A stretch of 64,000 nucleotides of DNA from Celoporthe dispersa (lineage: Eukaryota; Ascomycota; Sordariomycetes; Diaporthales; Cryphonectriaceae): the NCBI GenBank assembly GCA_016584495.1, contig WAID01000010.1, forward strand, positions 124,001 through 188,000, written 5' to 3'. Positions 1-12,775 of the stretch are shown here, piece by piece. The translations under genes and the position numbers were made by a program. The notes below the pieces were generated by a model, which had not been told where the DNA came from, ran no database searches, and saw only the letters and a program-made list of their open reading frames with translations. The number at the start of each line of letters is the position of its first letter. Position 1 is the stretch's first letter.

Positions 1-1461
1 GCCCTGGCTCCCCGACCGCGAATGCGACGTACGTGTGGGACGACGACGACGAGGGCCAGGTGTGGTTCAGCCAGCAGGCCATGAGCTATGGCGTTTCGAC
101 CATCTACGCGGATGCCTGGAGCGCGCCTGGGTTCATGAAGACTAATGGTGAGGACATCGATGGCGGGTATCTCTGTGGCACGACGGGGCATACCTGCTCT
201 TCTGGGGACTGGAGACAGGCGTATGCGAACTTTTTGGTGGAGTACATTGAGCTGTATGCCTCGGCGGGAATTCCAATCACACATGTTGGGTTTCTCAACG
301 AGCCGGACCTAACGTGAGTACTGGTTCCTTCTGGTGACAGCGGTATGCCACAGATTGTTTACGAAATACTCACCTTATCTATTTTTGGTCTCCATCATTA
401 GCACCTCCTACTCCTCGATGCTCATCACCGTCTCAGACCCCGTCGAGGTCACCTCCTTCGTGCCCATCCTCTACGACACACTCAACTCCGCCGACCTCAG
501 CTCCGTCGTTATCGCCTGCTGCGACATGACGGGATGGTCTGACGCCCAGGCGGTCACCGCCGCCCTCGCCGCCGCTGACAGCATCAGTCCTTACATCGGC
601 CTGCTTACCAGCCACATGTACGGCGGTGACCCGACCTCGCTCATCGACAGCAGCCTGACGGACCTGCCGCCCGTGTGGATGACGGAGGGGGCCGATCTGA
701 GTGATGCCTGGTGCACGACGTGGTACAGCTCTGGTGGGCTGTGCGAAGGGCTCACCTGGGCCGAGAAGATCTCCACTGGCATTCTCTCGGCTAATCTGTC
801 CGCATACCTCTACTGGGAGGGGCTGGAGATCGACGAGTCTTCGGCCTCGAGTTATCTGGTAGCCGTGCTCGACGGCGAGACGGCCACGGCGTCGGGGAGG
901 CTGTGGGCGTTTGCCATGTGGAGCAGGTTCATTCGGCCGGGCGCTGTTCGCGTCGGTACCTCGGGGACCATCTCGGGCGTGGCCATTGGGGCGTTTGAGA
1001 ATACAGATGGGAGCGTCGTGGTGGTCATGACCAACTCCGGGAGCACCGCCGAGTCTGCAGCCGTGTCGTTTAGTGGCTTCACGCCCTCGGCCGCGAGTGC
1101 CTGGCTGACTGACAACACGCACTCGGTCAACTCCACGACGGTCACGCTGTCGGGTGGTGTAGCTACAGTGTCTCTGCCTTCGTACTCGGTTGTGACTGTT
1201 AAGCTGACGGGTACCGCTGGGGGAGGAGGCACAACGACTAGCAGCAGTGCTATTGTGAGCAGCAGCAGCGCCACCCTGACCACTTCGGTTACAATCAAGT
1301 CCAGCACGACGACTTCGGCTGTGGTGACGACCACTACTGCTTCGAGTGGCTCTTGCTCTAGTCTGTACGGACAGTGTGGTGGTACAGGTTGGACTGGGGC
1401 GACGTGTTGCTCTTCTGGGACTTGCACTTATGAGAATGACTACTATTCTCAGTGCATCTGA
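1..1461 (+). CDS. GH30 glycoside hydrolase with C-terminal CBM1 (5' partial)
   Basis: Secreted plant-cell-wall enzyme, cut by the left edge of the window; the frame is open from base 3. Coding bases 3-313 and 402-1461, with an 88-bp GT-AG intron at 314-401 joining NEPDL to TSYSSM. The NEP motif just before the intron carries the family's acid/base Glu and WMTEGA (about base 677) the nucleophile Glu, both intact. A Ser/Thr-rich linker (about 1230-1350) leads to a fungal type cellulose-binding domain with the GQCGGTGWTG core and the regular cysteines. The text around the catalytic residues resembles fungal xylan-active GH30 (subfamily 7 is my guess), so (glucurono)xylan is the likely substrate; GH30 also contains beta-1,6-glucanases and galactanases. 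Signal peptide and N-terminal barrel lie outside the window. Confidence 0.9.
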
Positions 1462-1705
1462 TGACGATTATAGGGAAAGGGAGGGAGAGAGACAGGAAGA
1501 CATTTTCCATACAAAATCAGGCGTCATTTAAGATTGAAGCTCATATTTAATGACTTGGTATCATAAGCTCGTATTCATACAACAAACATTGTGACTTTCA
1601 TCTTATACTTCATCACTATCCAGATGTCTGTTCACAAACCCAAGCCGAACACCCAACCAATATTCAAATGGCAGGATCTTCTTTGCTGGAGACGACTAGT
1701 TCCAG

Positions 1706-2864
1706 TTAGAAACCCAGGGCCGAGTTGAAAGCATCAGCCGTGGTCTGGTCCTTGGTCCCCAGGCTCGCCACCGTCGCCTTGGCGCTCGCACAGGCATCCT
1801 TTGCAGCCTGGTTGGCCTCGCAGACATTGGTAAGCTGGTCGCAGATGAAGTTGGTGATGATGTTGGGGTTCAGGGCGTCGGTCTGGCCGGTGCTCGCGAT
1901 CAGGGTGGGATCGGTAGGGAAGAATGTGCCCTCGGTAGCCTTGCGGTCTGGGAGGAGAAGAAGTTCTGTTAGCAAAAGTACGCAATACACATTATTTATA
2001 ATAATAATAAAAAATCTGGCGTGGAAGACTCACTGAACTCGGCCCGACCGAACTGGAAGTCCATGGTCGGCGTGCAGATTCCAAAGTCCGCACCGGCCAG
2101 GCTGGTCGTGGCGTTTCCAGTATCCGTGCTCGCAGCAGTGGTGGCAGCGGCGGCGGCGGCGGCAGCACTCGTCGTCGTAGCAGCCGCAGGTGCAGCCGCA
2201 ACACATGCAGCACCCGAGTTGTCCGTCGCAGCATCCGTGTTGGCGCTGTCGGCAGCCGCGGCGGTGGCGGTGCCCGCAGCAGCAGCCGCCACAGCGTTTC
2301 CGTTGGCATCCACGGTGGTGAAGTTGCTGAAGCCCTGGGCGGACATAACCTCCGCGACAGACAGGCCGGTGGCGGTGAAGGGGGTCTTGAGCGAGGTGGC
2401 CGAGTTGGCGTTCTCGGTATCGGATCCGCCCACGGCCGGGTCCACGAGCGGGACGATGCCGCGGAGGGCGGCGGTGGTGGGGAGGGTGGCGTCGCCGCAG
2501 ATAGAGGGGATGTTGACCACGAAGGGGTTGAAGTTTTGCTCAGCGGCCACGACACCTGCGGCGGCGCTGATGACGGCTGGGTCGGTGCCGAGGGTGGCGA
2601 CGATTTTGTCGCCCAGGGTGAGCTGTACAGGGTGTCTGTTAGCAACGGCGCAGGACATTGGGACCAAGACGAATTACATGCCTTCTCGCAAGGGTTGGCA
2701 GCAGCCAGAAGAACACCCGGAACTGCACCAGAGAGGGTTCCGGCGTCGCCAGGCTGGCCGAAGCTGGTGAGAGCAGAGACGGCAGCCACAGGGACCTGCT
2801 CCTGGCCGAAGCGGGCCTCAGCAGCGCAGGCGAGGAGGAAAGTGATGGTGAGATACTTAGACAT
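1706..2864 (-). CDS. Secreted Ala/Thr-rich protein of unknown function, with a GC-AG intron
   Basis: Predicted secreted protein of 337 residues; I do not recognise a named family. Exons run 2864-2682, 2622-2034 and 1947-1706. The N-terminus is a signal peptide (MSKYLTITFLLACAAEA). Residues 60-130 form a conserved-looking domain with one Cys. The middle is low-complexity Ala/Thr, and the C-terminus is again well ordered with four Cys, including GICTPTMDF and ICDQLTNVCEAN. The order suggests a wall-associated or extracellular protein with a flexible spacer. Intron 2 is a normal GT-AG. Intron 1 (2623-2681, 59 bp) only keeps the frame if the donor is GC (AAG|GCATGT), with a GCTAAC branch and TACAG acceptor; a GT donor one base further on would put exon 2 out of frame. 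Total coding length is an exact multiple of three. Confidence 0.75.
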
Positions 2865-4846
2865 GGTGTATGGGTGGATGCAAAGACGATGGGAAATCGA
2901 GAGACTCCTTGGCAATGATATAGAAACGTTAAAAGCGTGATTAAGACAGATTAAACCGAACTCGCGGTTGTTTGAAAAAGAATGTAAGCAGCTGGAGCTG
3001 GAAAGAGTGACTAGACACAAGAAGTTCTCAGAACTGTGGTTGGATGGTGGTGATGAGAGGTTGTCATCGAGGTGATGTGGGTGGAGGATGAGGACTATTA
3101 TATAAAAAATTCTGGCTGGATGCTTTTGGTAAGTGTGCGGTATCATTCCAAGAGAACAATGATGATCTCCTCAGGGATTAGTTTCAAGCAGTTCGCGCTG
3201 CTGAGACTTAGGGGGGGAAGAGGCACTACCCCTTGAATGACGATCATACCTGGAACCTCAGCAGCAGCTCTGCCTCCTCCCCCCGCTGTGGACGGCATGA
3301 CTGTCTAATGACGCTATATGGCGAATAGTCCTACTATTCCTAAGGGGAAAGGGGCAAGCCATTGCGCAGTAAAGCGTCATGAGTCGGTTTGAAAAGACAA
3401 GCAAGGGAAGACGACGTTCCTAGGCGAGATGCCAAGCCGTGTGAGAATAGTAGGCAGATATGCGCAGGGGCCAGGATCAACAGAGAGAGAGAAAATAAGC
3501 TTCATTGCAAGGTTATGTGGGCGGTGTGTACCATGAAAGAACTGCAGAGACCACAGAGTCGAAATCTGGGACGATGAACAAGATCAGGCGATCATGACGA
3601 TCCTGAGGCTCATCTCGACTGAAGTTCAGATGACTTGATGTATAGGTGTGTGTGTGGTCTAAGATGTTCATTATCCCGCTTCAGCCCTACATTCTACCAT
3701 TTGCAGCTCCCTGACGGTTTTCAACTGATTAAACTGTAGACGTAAGAAGAAAAAGAAAGAAAGAAAAAAAAAGAAAACCGGACATCTCTAACTCCAAAAC
3801 GTGAGAGGAATGCAGACAAGCAACCCAGGGAGTCATCGCTTACCTGGCTGTTCCCATGAGCGGCTGGGATTTCGAGATATCGATTATTAGCAGCCACTGC
3901 GAAAGCCTCTAGCCGAGGTGTCGACATTGCCAGGGGCGCACGGTTGTAAAACCGGGTGCTGGAGAAGTCCTAGGAGGTGAACACCTCTGTCTGTAACAAT
4001 AAGCGCAGGAGGCCGTGGCTAATCGGATTTCCTGTCTGAAGGGGAGCAAGTCGAGGCATGATGAAGATACACTTGCATGTAAATTGCACGTTACACAACC
4101 CCCAGAAGGCAAAGCCTCGCAGTTTACCAGCGTCTACGCAGTGTAAGTATCTAAGGCGTGCCTCGGTAAGTAGGCACCCCTGCCGCCCCCTCTGCTACAG
4201 CGTGGTTCCGCAGAGCCTCACAGGGGCGCAGTATTGTACCAGCGGCGGCTACTAGCTTACCTGATCGCCCACGATGAGACGTGGATCATACAGTGGGGGT
4301 CTGATAGCCCAAACGTCGCCAAGTAGTTCGAATGAGAGCCTCAGAAATTATTCATTGACGAACACAAGCAAGCACCTGTCCACAGAAAGTTCTATGTTCT
4401 GAAGATCCAACCGAACTTTTTCTCTTCGTCTGAACTCAGGTGTTCTTTTCCCTTCTTCTTTCTAGGTTCTATGAGGACATTTCGAGCAGTATTATGATAT
4501 ACGCTGGCCTATCGGTCACTCTGTCAATAGGCTCATTTCTTTTCGTCTCTTTCTTCCTTCTCTCAAATAAATCGTTCATATCTCAACACCACGTTTATAA
4601 TGTGAACTAGAAATTTCTAGCCTTTGTACTTCAGTTGAATCTCTTACCAGGCACATACAGTGGTCTTTCGAATGATTAATATTCCATTATGAAGTAAAGC
4701 CAGAGGATCGATCCATCACCACGTCAAGAAGCTGAGTAAAAGTAGCGCCGAACAGATGATACAAAAAGGCAGCAGGTCCAAACATATATGTGGTATGGGA
4801 TGCAAATGGAAAAGTTTGCCCAGAACTTGTCTATACGAGATGTATG
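2865..4846. other. Intergenic, no gene seen
   Basis: About 2 kb without a supported gene, tRNA or repeat. The first 300 bp are probably the promoter of the secreted protein to the left. Open frames here are short and show no protein-like composition. Confidence 0.5.
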
Positions 4847-5520
4847 TCACATCATAATGTCCCTGCTGTCCGCCTCCAGGATCGGGTCAGCGCCGGCCCT
4901 GCGGATGAGGCCGGTGACGTGCTCGGTGTAGCTCCAGAACTGGACCCTGTTCACCTGGGTGAGGTTGGGAGGCTCGTGGGAGAGCACGTAGTGGCCCCCG
5001 CTGCCATGTCTCTCATGACGGCGATCTCGTCGATGAAGCTGACTGTGTGGGCTCAGTCCATGCCTCGTGTTGCAGTGTGGCTGCTTTCAGCTGTTCAGGC
5101 ATAAGTGTGAACATGAAAACAAATCGACAGAACAGAAAAAGGAAGAAAAATAATAAGGAAAAGGCGGGAGGTGGATGTGAATACTAAAACCACCTACCCA
5201 GCCAATAATCGTAATTCCATCTCCATCTGGTACGTCTCTTCAAACGCCTTCCGTAGAAACGTAATCCAGTCCGCGCTGTTCGGCCCAGGGTGCCGATGTT
5301 TCGCATACTGGATCCGCACCATGAGCGCGTCGATCTGCAGATTACCGCCATGAAGTCACGCGCTGATAAACTCCTTGCGCCCCCTCAGCGCCACGGGGAT
5401 GACCCGGTTCTGCTCCGCGAGCGACCTGCTATGCTGTATGTATATCTCCAGCACCTTCAGCCCGCATCGCCCTCGTCGTGGTAGGTCTGGGAGGCTCCGT
5501 AGGGTAGGATCTTGGGGAAA
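4847..5520 (-). pseudogene. Decayed gene relic, family not recognised
   Basis: Reading the minus strand gives protein-like text broken by lesions. From right to left: FPKILPYGASQTYHDEGD; a frame change; KVLEIYIQHSRSLAEQNRV; an in-frame TGA near 5350; LQIDALMVRIQYAKHRHPG; WITFLRKAFEETYQMEMEL; a possible intron (donor near 5200, acceptor near 5065); FIDEIAVMRDM; a frame change at a run of five G (about 4996-5000); then GGHYVLSHEPPNLTQVNRV and a terminal TGA at 4847-4849. No continuous frame exists, so this is a broken copy. I cannot assign a function. An ordinary gene with one or two sequence errors is less likely, because there are at least three lesions including a stop. Confidence 0.55.
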
Positions 5521-6617
5521 AAAGAAGGGGATTTGTTTGGTCTCCCTCCGTCTTGGTTCTTGACTTTTTAATTTCCCTTTATGCTGCTGATTTGCACGTC
5601 ATAGTGGGGGTCGGGTTTTCATCTCTCGGGAGGCATGCTGGATGGTATTTATGCAACAGCCAAGAGGAGTGACCACTCACAGCTGCCTGGAAGTAGTGGT
5701 GGCCTTATGTAGCTGCGTAGACGGTCGGACTCGCACAGTATTAATTACAAGATGTTATGTTTGTGAGGTGGTTTCATCTGAAAGAGTAAAGGGGCATCAG
5801 AATTGAAGACTTAACTAGAACTTTGACAAAAAGTGAGTAGAAATAACAAGGTAATCAAGACAAGAAAGTGAAGAATAAACAAGACTTGTATAATTTCCGA
5901 GGCCATCATACTATTATTTCTCTCTTTGACTAATTAGGAGTGATTCAAATCCCATTTTGCTGAACCACTTAATACTAAGTCGCTTGTCCTGGAACAAAGA
6001 TGTACTGGTAAGGCTAGCAATGTGTTACTGCTTTGTCTATGTTACTGCGCTATATACAAGCTCCTAAAAATAATCATTTGCTTCTGGAAAACAACTATAT
6101 ATCATTACAGAGAGGTAGAGCGTATCGGATCTTCGGGTAGTAGTAGACTTGGTAGGCAAACGATGGTGTAGACAATCGTTCCGTTTCTGAATTTTGGGGC
6201 GGGTTTGTGGCATTCCAGACAAATACATTGCACCATCTTCGGATCCAATATGTGGCTGGAACTTATCCCGAGAATTGGCTCCAGTGGAATGGCCAGATCT
6301 GGAGAGCAGTAGCCCCAGTCTTCCTTCGCAGCAGGGCACCGGATCATTCATTATGCCTGCATGTATTGCCCGAGGCTCTTATAATCATAAGTCATGAAGG
6401 AAGTCTACCCACGGCAGCCCATCCGAAAGCAACATGAAGCCATAAAATAAAGGAGAGCGGAAAGGAAAAAAGAAAGAAAACCCGTAGACCAAAGTAAAGC
6501 CCCCTTCCTTGTCATCCGGCTCTCGCGTCCCGACCCGAATCTGTCGATTCAGTGACAGTGCGGCAATGCCCTCCTGACGCCCAAATCGTCCGGCCCCGGC
6601 ACCAGAGTGTCCCGCCC
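5521..6617. other. Intergenic, no gene seen
   Basis: Mostly AT-leaning spacer between the gene relic and the 3' end of the membrane-protein gene. No gene, RNA or repeat supported. Confidence 0.5.
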
Positions 6618-7480
6618 CTAGACGTAGGTCCTGTGGCGCGAGTGGCTCGACCGGTGGCTCCTGTGGCTCCCGTGGGAGCTCCTCCTCCTCCTGTGGCCGC
6701 GGCGCGAGTAGTGGGACTCGCGGTAGTAGCGCTTGGTGGTGACGCGCTCCTTGGCCATGCGGTCGCCGTGGATCCAGGCCAGGACGGCGGTAAAGAAGAA
6801 GAAGATGCACTCCATGATGCCGAAGGCGAACGAGGCCTTGAGCAGGGCGCAGGTCTTGTTGGTGTCGACGTGGTAGGTGTTGCCGTAGTAGGTACCGAAG
6901 ATGCCGAAGTCGATGTTGTAGCCTGAGCCGTAGGCGATGTGGCTGCAGTCGGCGTTCGAGATGAAGCGGAGGTAGTAGACGCCGGCGATGAATGCGCCGA
7001 CGAAGCCTGTGGGTTGCGACGGGTGCCGGGTTAGCCCTCGAGCTGCCGCAGGTGGTGCGCGCCAGGACCCTATGCATGCGTTCTGGGAGGGGAAGGGGGG
7101 GCGGGGGGGAGCACAACGTACAGAGATCGATGAATGCGACGAAGCGCGCGTTCGTGCTGCTCCTGTGGTAGGAGAAGAGGGTGAATATTGCCCATGCGAG
7201 GGCCAACACGGATACTATGAACAGTATCAAGATGTAGTCGGGGGTCATCACGTTGGCGTTGACATAGCCATTGACGAAGTAGCCGAGCATGCCCACGATG
7301 GGAGCCTGCAGTTGCGCGCGCACACAAGTCAGAAGAAGGTCGATGCGCTGCCAGGTGTCACGTCGAGGTGGCTGGAGGACAGCAGAGGGGGGCGGGGGGG
7401 GCGGCAGCAGCAGCACTTACCAAGGTGACGATCTCGACAAATCGCCAGAAGACGAAGCCGACTGTGAATAGAAACGCCAT
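6618..7480 (-). CDS. MARVEL-like four-helix membrane protein
   Basis: Predicted integral membrane protein of 210 residues, probably of the plasma membrane. Exons 7480-7421, 7305-7122 and 7006-6618, joined by two 115-bp GT-AG introns; the total is an exact multiple of three. Four hydrophobic segments at about residues 3-20, 35-60, 75-95 and 135-160, with short polar loops, match the MARVEL-type fold of fungal proteins. The last 35 residues are a hydrophilic tail rich in Arg, His and Ser (RRGHRRRRSSHGSHRSHR), probably cytosolic. The start is the only ATG available; in-frame codons upstream spell RNGIRPNKKVK, which looks coding and follows an acceptor-like CACCCAG, so a further 5' exon is possible. 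The exact role is unknown. Confidence 0.75.
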
Positions 7481-10400
7481 CTTGACCTTCTTGTTGGGAC
7501 GGATGCCGTTCCTGGGTGGGTGGATGATGGTGTTGCTGGTCGTTGACGGGCGATTCGCGGGCGCTGTCTCGATTGGCACAGAGCACAGAGCCCACGCTGA
7601 GGCTTTGCGGGAGAATAAAAGAGGAGAAAGACGGTCGAGATCAGTTTCTTGTCAGCCAGGCGCTGCTGTCGGCGGCAGCACAGAAACCTGCACTGGATTG
7701 ACTTGGCTTCTTGGCGACCAAGAAGGCGGGAAGGAGGCTTGCAGTCGCAAGTTTGTTGTTGTCAAGAAGGGCAGAAGTGGTTGTGCAGGAGGCAGGGCGC
7801 AGGTGCAGGTGTGCAGGAAGGTTTTAATATGGGGGGCAGGTAAGTTTCTATGGTGATGGTGGGGCAGGGGTGGTTCCCAGTTTCGCTATGGGGATTCTTA
7901 GAGAGAGGGTGGGATCGTGAGGATTCTGCCTCTTCTCAAGGATGTGATTATCTGAGGTTGGGGAGCCCTGCATCCTCTTGGCTCCAAGAGAAAAGAAGAA
8001 ACAAGCACCCATCCACCCTGTGGAAGATCATAAGAAAGCAGGCTAACGTGGACCAGGAGCAGAGCACATCACCGGTCAGTGCACAGGTGTACACTGGCGT
8101 CAGTCAGCATGGTCCCTCTGCCCTGGAAGTAACCTGGTGAAGCTGGTGAGCTGGAGGTGAGAACTCCGAGGTGAGGAGGGTGTCTACATGAGAGAAAGAG
8201 TCTCCTGCCCTCCTTGGACAGTCTTGCTAGGTCAACAGCTTGTGAAGCTGGTGTCTCGTCCCTCCTCTTTCTCTCTCTCTCGCTGATAACCTGGAAACCT
8301 GATCCCTGCCAGATGACGTTTTGGCTGATCTTCGCCTGGATTGCTCTTTTTGACCAAGCACCTGCAAGCCTGGGGAAAAACAAATCTGTTGTCTCTGATC
8401 TGGACCAAACTATTGAGACACAGGGCTTTTTATTTTTTTTTCTTATTCTTCTGTCTTGTAGCCCAGCTTCACATTCCAGATCTCTGACTACTGTATCAGC
8501 CAGAGACATGCCTTTTTTCTTTTTACTCTTTTTTCTTCTTTTTTTTTTGTTTTCCCCTTCCCTTTCTGTTCCTTATTTTGGAGGTTGCATCCTTCCCATC
8601 ACACCCCAAGAAATTCATGAGGCTGGTCTCACCTGGTCCAAGCACACACATCTGCCCCCCCCCCCTGGCATACCCCAGCGCCAACCCCCAGTAGCCTAAA
8701 CCGCGGGAGGCTGGGACCACTACAATGAACCTGGGCAGACCCTGCCGGCCTATTTTTGACACCCCATCCAACTTGCTCAATGACACAGACTTTAAACCTG
8801 GAAATCAGGCACCGCTGTGCAGAGATCCAGATAGGATGCTGCTCTGTACCTTGATCGCCCTGTTCGGCTGCCTGTAGAGAGGAAAACGGAGGGCTCCTGC
8901 ACGTCAGAGCGTCTGAGGCCCCACCTGTCCGCATGGCCCTGATTCTCTCACCACCTAGGAACTTACCTAGCAGGTAGGGCTGGAACCCCCAAAGGTACGA
9001 TGAGATCATCATGCCTCTCGAGTCTAAGCCAGATCGATGTGAAGACACTGACAGGTTGTTGAGCCCAAGCGAGAAAGGCCATGTCTAGTGAGGACACGGT
9101 GTGGCATGTCTCCTCGCTAATTATTGTGGACTCGATATCTGTTTTGATAGATATCTTGAGTGTGATGAAGAAGATCCAGGATGCATCATCACCTGAAATG
9201 AATCATATGCGAGAACTACCAGACTCTGCCGGGGGATAAGATGCAGCATACTTCAGCAGGAGGCCACACGTCTCTAATGCCTATTTCCTGTGCCCCGTGC
9301 CTCTGACAGTATAGTTTTGGGAGACGCATTATCTCAGTACTCAATTTCGTGTAATAAATTAGATTCCTCTTTCTACTTTCTTCGTTCATAGACAATACCC
9401 TATTTCTCTTTCGAGTCTTTCGAGTCTTTTCCTTTTTCTTCCTGTTTCTTCCCTTGTGAAAAGCTCTTCTCCTCAACTATGTCGAAACAGTCCAGTGCTG
9501 ATCTAGCATACCTAAATTGGTATAAAAGAGACCAGACTTCCACCAGAACTGTCTCGCCAGGCCTGAGGCTGTACGAAGAGTTATGGTCCGCCTTCTAGGA
9601 TGCCACGATTATCGTTACCCAGGGCGTAAGGATATGTTGAGTCCGTGTCCATCAGCTGCACGTGTATCTCGCATGTGCTTGCTGGCAGCGAATAGCTGGC
9701 GAGACAATCTGGCTGCAGTTGCAGCTGGCGGGCGTGCGTGCAGTGGTTAGTGGTTTGCGAAGAGCTTACAGATGCACCTTCGGAACCTCATCATCAAGGC
9801 CCAGCGACAAATGGTCCTATACAGTCTTGTATGGACAGGCTGAAGCAAAGTCATCTGCCTAGCGACTATGATGGGCATCTCTTCTCGGATCACCATGCCG
9901 TAGACTGACAAGTCTCTGTGTGGTATGGCTATTGGTTGACCTCTTATCTGCTCCGGTGACTACTTAGGTACTCAAAGCAGGTGTCGGTGCAATCGCATCA
10001 GGAATACGAGACGTGTGCACAGGTTGCAGGATTCCTCAGCTCCAAGAACCCAACACACAAGTAGCTACTCCGTCTAAAGAGCTGGTCAGAACCCAGCACT
10101 TCAGGTTCTGAAAGTTGTAGATGGCACCTCATCAGTGGGCCGCACTATGGCAATTGGTCCTAGGCGCTGCGGATCGACAGGTGCGCCCCCAGGCCCCTGT
10201 CGAACCACCGACTCAGCGTCGTCGATCAGAAAACCACATCGCAAGCTTCGACGGAGATCTCCCGCAGAGCCTCATGGTCTTCATATTAATTTTCTTTCCC
10301 CTCCTTTGGAATCTTGATCCTTTACCCTTTGTTAAGTAGTAAGCGATAGCCTCGAGAGCCGAAAAGAGCTTTAAGGGACAGGAGAGTCCTGGTGCGGAAG

Positions 10401-11247
10401 GAATTGCTCGGCCGACAGCGCCGGAAATGAAAAAGGGTCAGGCAAACCCCTGATCATGTCGGAAGGTCTTCATTTTTCTTTTCTCGTTGTCCTTCCTTCT
10501 CCTTCAGGCCCCATACACTGCGGAGGTCTACATTCCACCCTACAGAACTCACTCCGATCGTTCCCAACGCCCGGGTTTGGAACGGGTCACGGCGCGGTGT
10601 TTTAGGACTGTGTTGGACAAGATATCAAGCATATTGTAAGCTTGAGTTTAAGGCCAGAGAGGCGTCAGTCGCTTCAGCCGCCACCTGCGGCACCTCCCAG
10701 CCAGACAGGAGTCGGCTGATCCAGCGACGAAGAGGTCGCTGGTGATGGAGCAACTGCTCCGATCCGAGATGGGGAGTCCTTGGCCAGCAGCGTGGTAAAC
10801 GGGTGCTGCTCGCAATCACTTTACTTACATCGCGTAAGGCCAACAACCTGTACACCTCACACCATGAACATATTCATTCGAAAGGTAATCACTTACTAGA
10901 TGCTGTCAAAACCTTCATGGCTTATTCAATCTTGGCCATCCAGGTGATCCATCTTCCGCTGGATTGCCTGAACTTGGCGTGTACGGCTGGGGAAAAGGGG
11001 CTTCAAAGGACCCTCTTTATTGTTTCGCCAGCGAAACACGAGACGCCGGGAGGATCCTCTCTCGCGAGGCGGACCTAGCCTAACTAGCACCCCCTCTACT
11101 CTCCTCCTTGATATACATAGTAAATGAGGGCTCTCGTTTCTTGCGATGTTTCATTGTTTCGTTAATTATTCTTTACACATTCTTTTCCCTTCCTTCCACC
11201 TTCTCTTTTCCCAAATATTCACTCATTATCTCATACCGCTCGCTACC
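7481..11247. other. Long intergenic region, no gene supported
   Basis: Nearly 3.8 kb between the MARVEL-like gene and the GH43 gene. It contains pyrimidine-rich stretches (8410-8580) and a C10 run near 8646-8655. The open frames, including a 161-codon one at 8214-8699, are low-complexity Leu/Phe/Ser text and not convincing. The last 200 bp before 11248 are CT-rich, as expected for a fungal promoter and 5' leader. On the minus strand at 11075-11080 is GGCTAG, a weak match to the xylanolytic activator site. Confidence 0.45.
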
Positions 11248-12329
11248 ATGTTCTTTTCTAGATACGCCGAGGGCCTGGCTGCCCTGGTGCTGGCCTTGAT
11301 ACCGCTTGTCCATGGAGACTATGCTGACCCCGGGTCATGCTCGGGCAACTGCTGGGCTCACGATCCCTCCCTGATCCGTCGTTCTTCTGATGGTGTCTAT
11401 TTCCGCTTCAACACTGGCGGTGGTGCCCAGATCTACAAGGCAGACTCGCTCGAGGGGCCGTGGACGTACGAAGGAGATGCCATGCCAGATGGATCCATCA
11501 TCGACATGGAGGGCAATGACGATCTCTGGGTGAGTTCCCAGCTCAGTCCAACAACAACCACAACAGATGTTCTGTCTCAACAAGACTGTCATGTGTATGC
11601 TGATAGCCCCTACAGGCTCCCGATGTCCACCTTGTAGGCGACACATATGTCATGTACTATGCCATCTCTACCTATGGGACCGACGACTCCGCCATCGGCT
11701 ACGCGACCTCGAGCACCATGGAGTACGGCAGCTGGACGGACCACGGAGCGACGGGCATCTCCTCCTCGTCCGGCAAGAGCTACAACGCCATCGATCCGAA
11801 CCTGATCCTGACGGCCGAGGGCAGCTACTACATGAACTTTGGCTCCTTCTGGTCCGACATCTACCAGGTGGAGATGAACAGCGGCGCGACGGCGACCTCG
11901 GGCGCGGCCAGCTACAACATCGCCTACAACGGCACCTCGGACCACGCCGAGGAGGGCTCCTTCATCTACTACCGCAAGGCCAACGGCTACTACTACCTCT
12001 TCTTCTCTGCGGGCGCCTGTTGCGGCTACGAGACCGACCTGCCCGCCGCCGGCGAGGAGTACTCCATCCGCGTCTGCCGGAGCACCAGCGTCAGCGGGCC
12101 CTTTGTCGACGCCGACGGGCTCGACTGCACCGCCAGCGGCGGCACTACCGTCCTCGCCAGCCACGGCACTGTATATGGGCCTGGAGGGCAGGGCGTCTAC
12201 CCGGACCCGGACTACGGGAGCGTGTTGTACTATCATTATGCGGACACGACGATTGGCATCTCGGATGCAGACTATCAATTTGGGTGGAATGTGTTGAGCT
12301 GGTCCACGGGCTGGCCGGTGCCGACATGA
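11248..12329 (+). CDS. GH43 arabinanase-like secreted hydrolase
   Basis: Predicted secreted 331-residue glycoside hydrolase of family 43, most like endo-1,5-alpha-L-arabinosidases, which cut the arabinan side chains of pectin. Exons 11248-11529 and 11616-12329; the 86-bp intron falls exactly between Trp and Ala of the WAPDV motif. The protein starts with a signal peptide (MFFSRYAEGLAALVLALIPLVHG). The five-bladed propeller landmarks are present in order: WAHDPSLIRR with the catalytic base Asp, WAPDVHLV, NAIDPNLI with the pKa-modulating Asp, EGSFIYYR with the acid Glu, and VYGPGGQGVY near the end. Length is usual for a single-domain member and no CBM is attached. It faces the DHA2 transporter tail to tail. 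Other GH43 specificities (arabinofuranosidase, xylosidase) cannot be excluded. Confidence 0.88.
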
Positions 12330-12775
12330 TTATGGCTGCTGGCAACTTTCTTGAATTATACTTACTTTCGGTGTGACGTACATAGCTTTCACTTCTTGGA
12401 ATATATCAGTCTTGCGGCTCATCCTTGTCTTGTTCCTTGGTCCTGCGTCTTTTTGCATTGTAGCTCTCTTTTAATACGTTACACAACAACCCAAGAAAAA
12501 AAAAGGAAAGAAAGAAAGGAAAGGGAAAAAAAGAATGTCTATGGTGGTTCGTGATGAGAGATCAGTACCGGAAATATACGACGAGGCGGTTTAATAGCCT
12601 TGACGAATATAGAGACTGGCTAGTTGGTGTCTAATTTTCGAAAACCTCAATGTCTTGGTAGAAATAATATCACGAGTCTGTGTAATCTAAATGTGGTATC
12701 TAGAACAAATCAAAGAACCAAAAGCTTCACTTTATGGCATTTCTCATCACATACACTCTGTGCATTAACACAGAT
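12330..12775. other. Convergent 3' spacer
   Basis: Both flanking genes end here. A purine tract of A/G runs lies at 12491-12534. Nothing else seen. Confidence 0.5.

Noticed and set aside
433..1122. 229-codon open frame on the minus strand over the GH30 gene
   Set aside because: Arg/Pro/Gly-rich composition typical of the antisense of GC-rich coding sequence; the plus strand has full GH30 motifs.
6385..7416. 343-codon minus-strand frame
   Set aside because: It runs through both introns of the MARVEL-like gene in mixed phase; only one middle part is real exon.
8214..8699. 161-codon plus-strand frame
   Set aside because: Pyrimidine-tract translation (runs of Phe, Leu, Ser), no domain, no supporting splice or start context.
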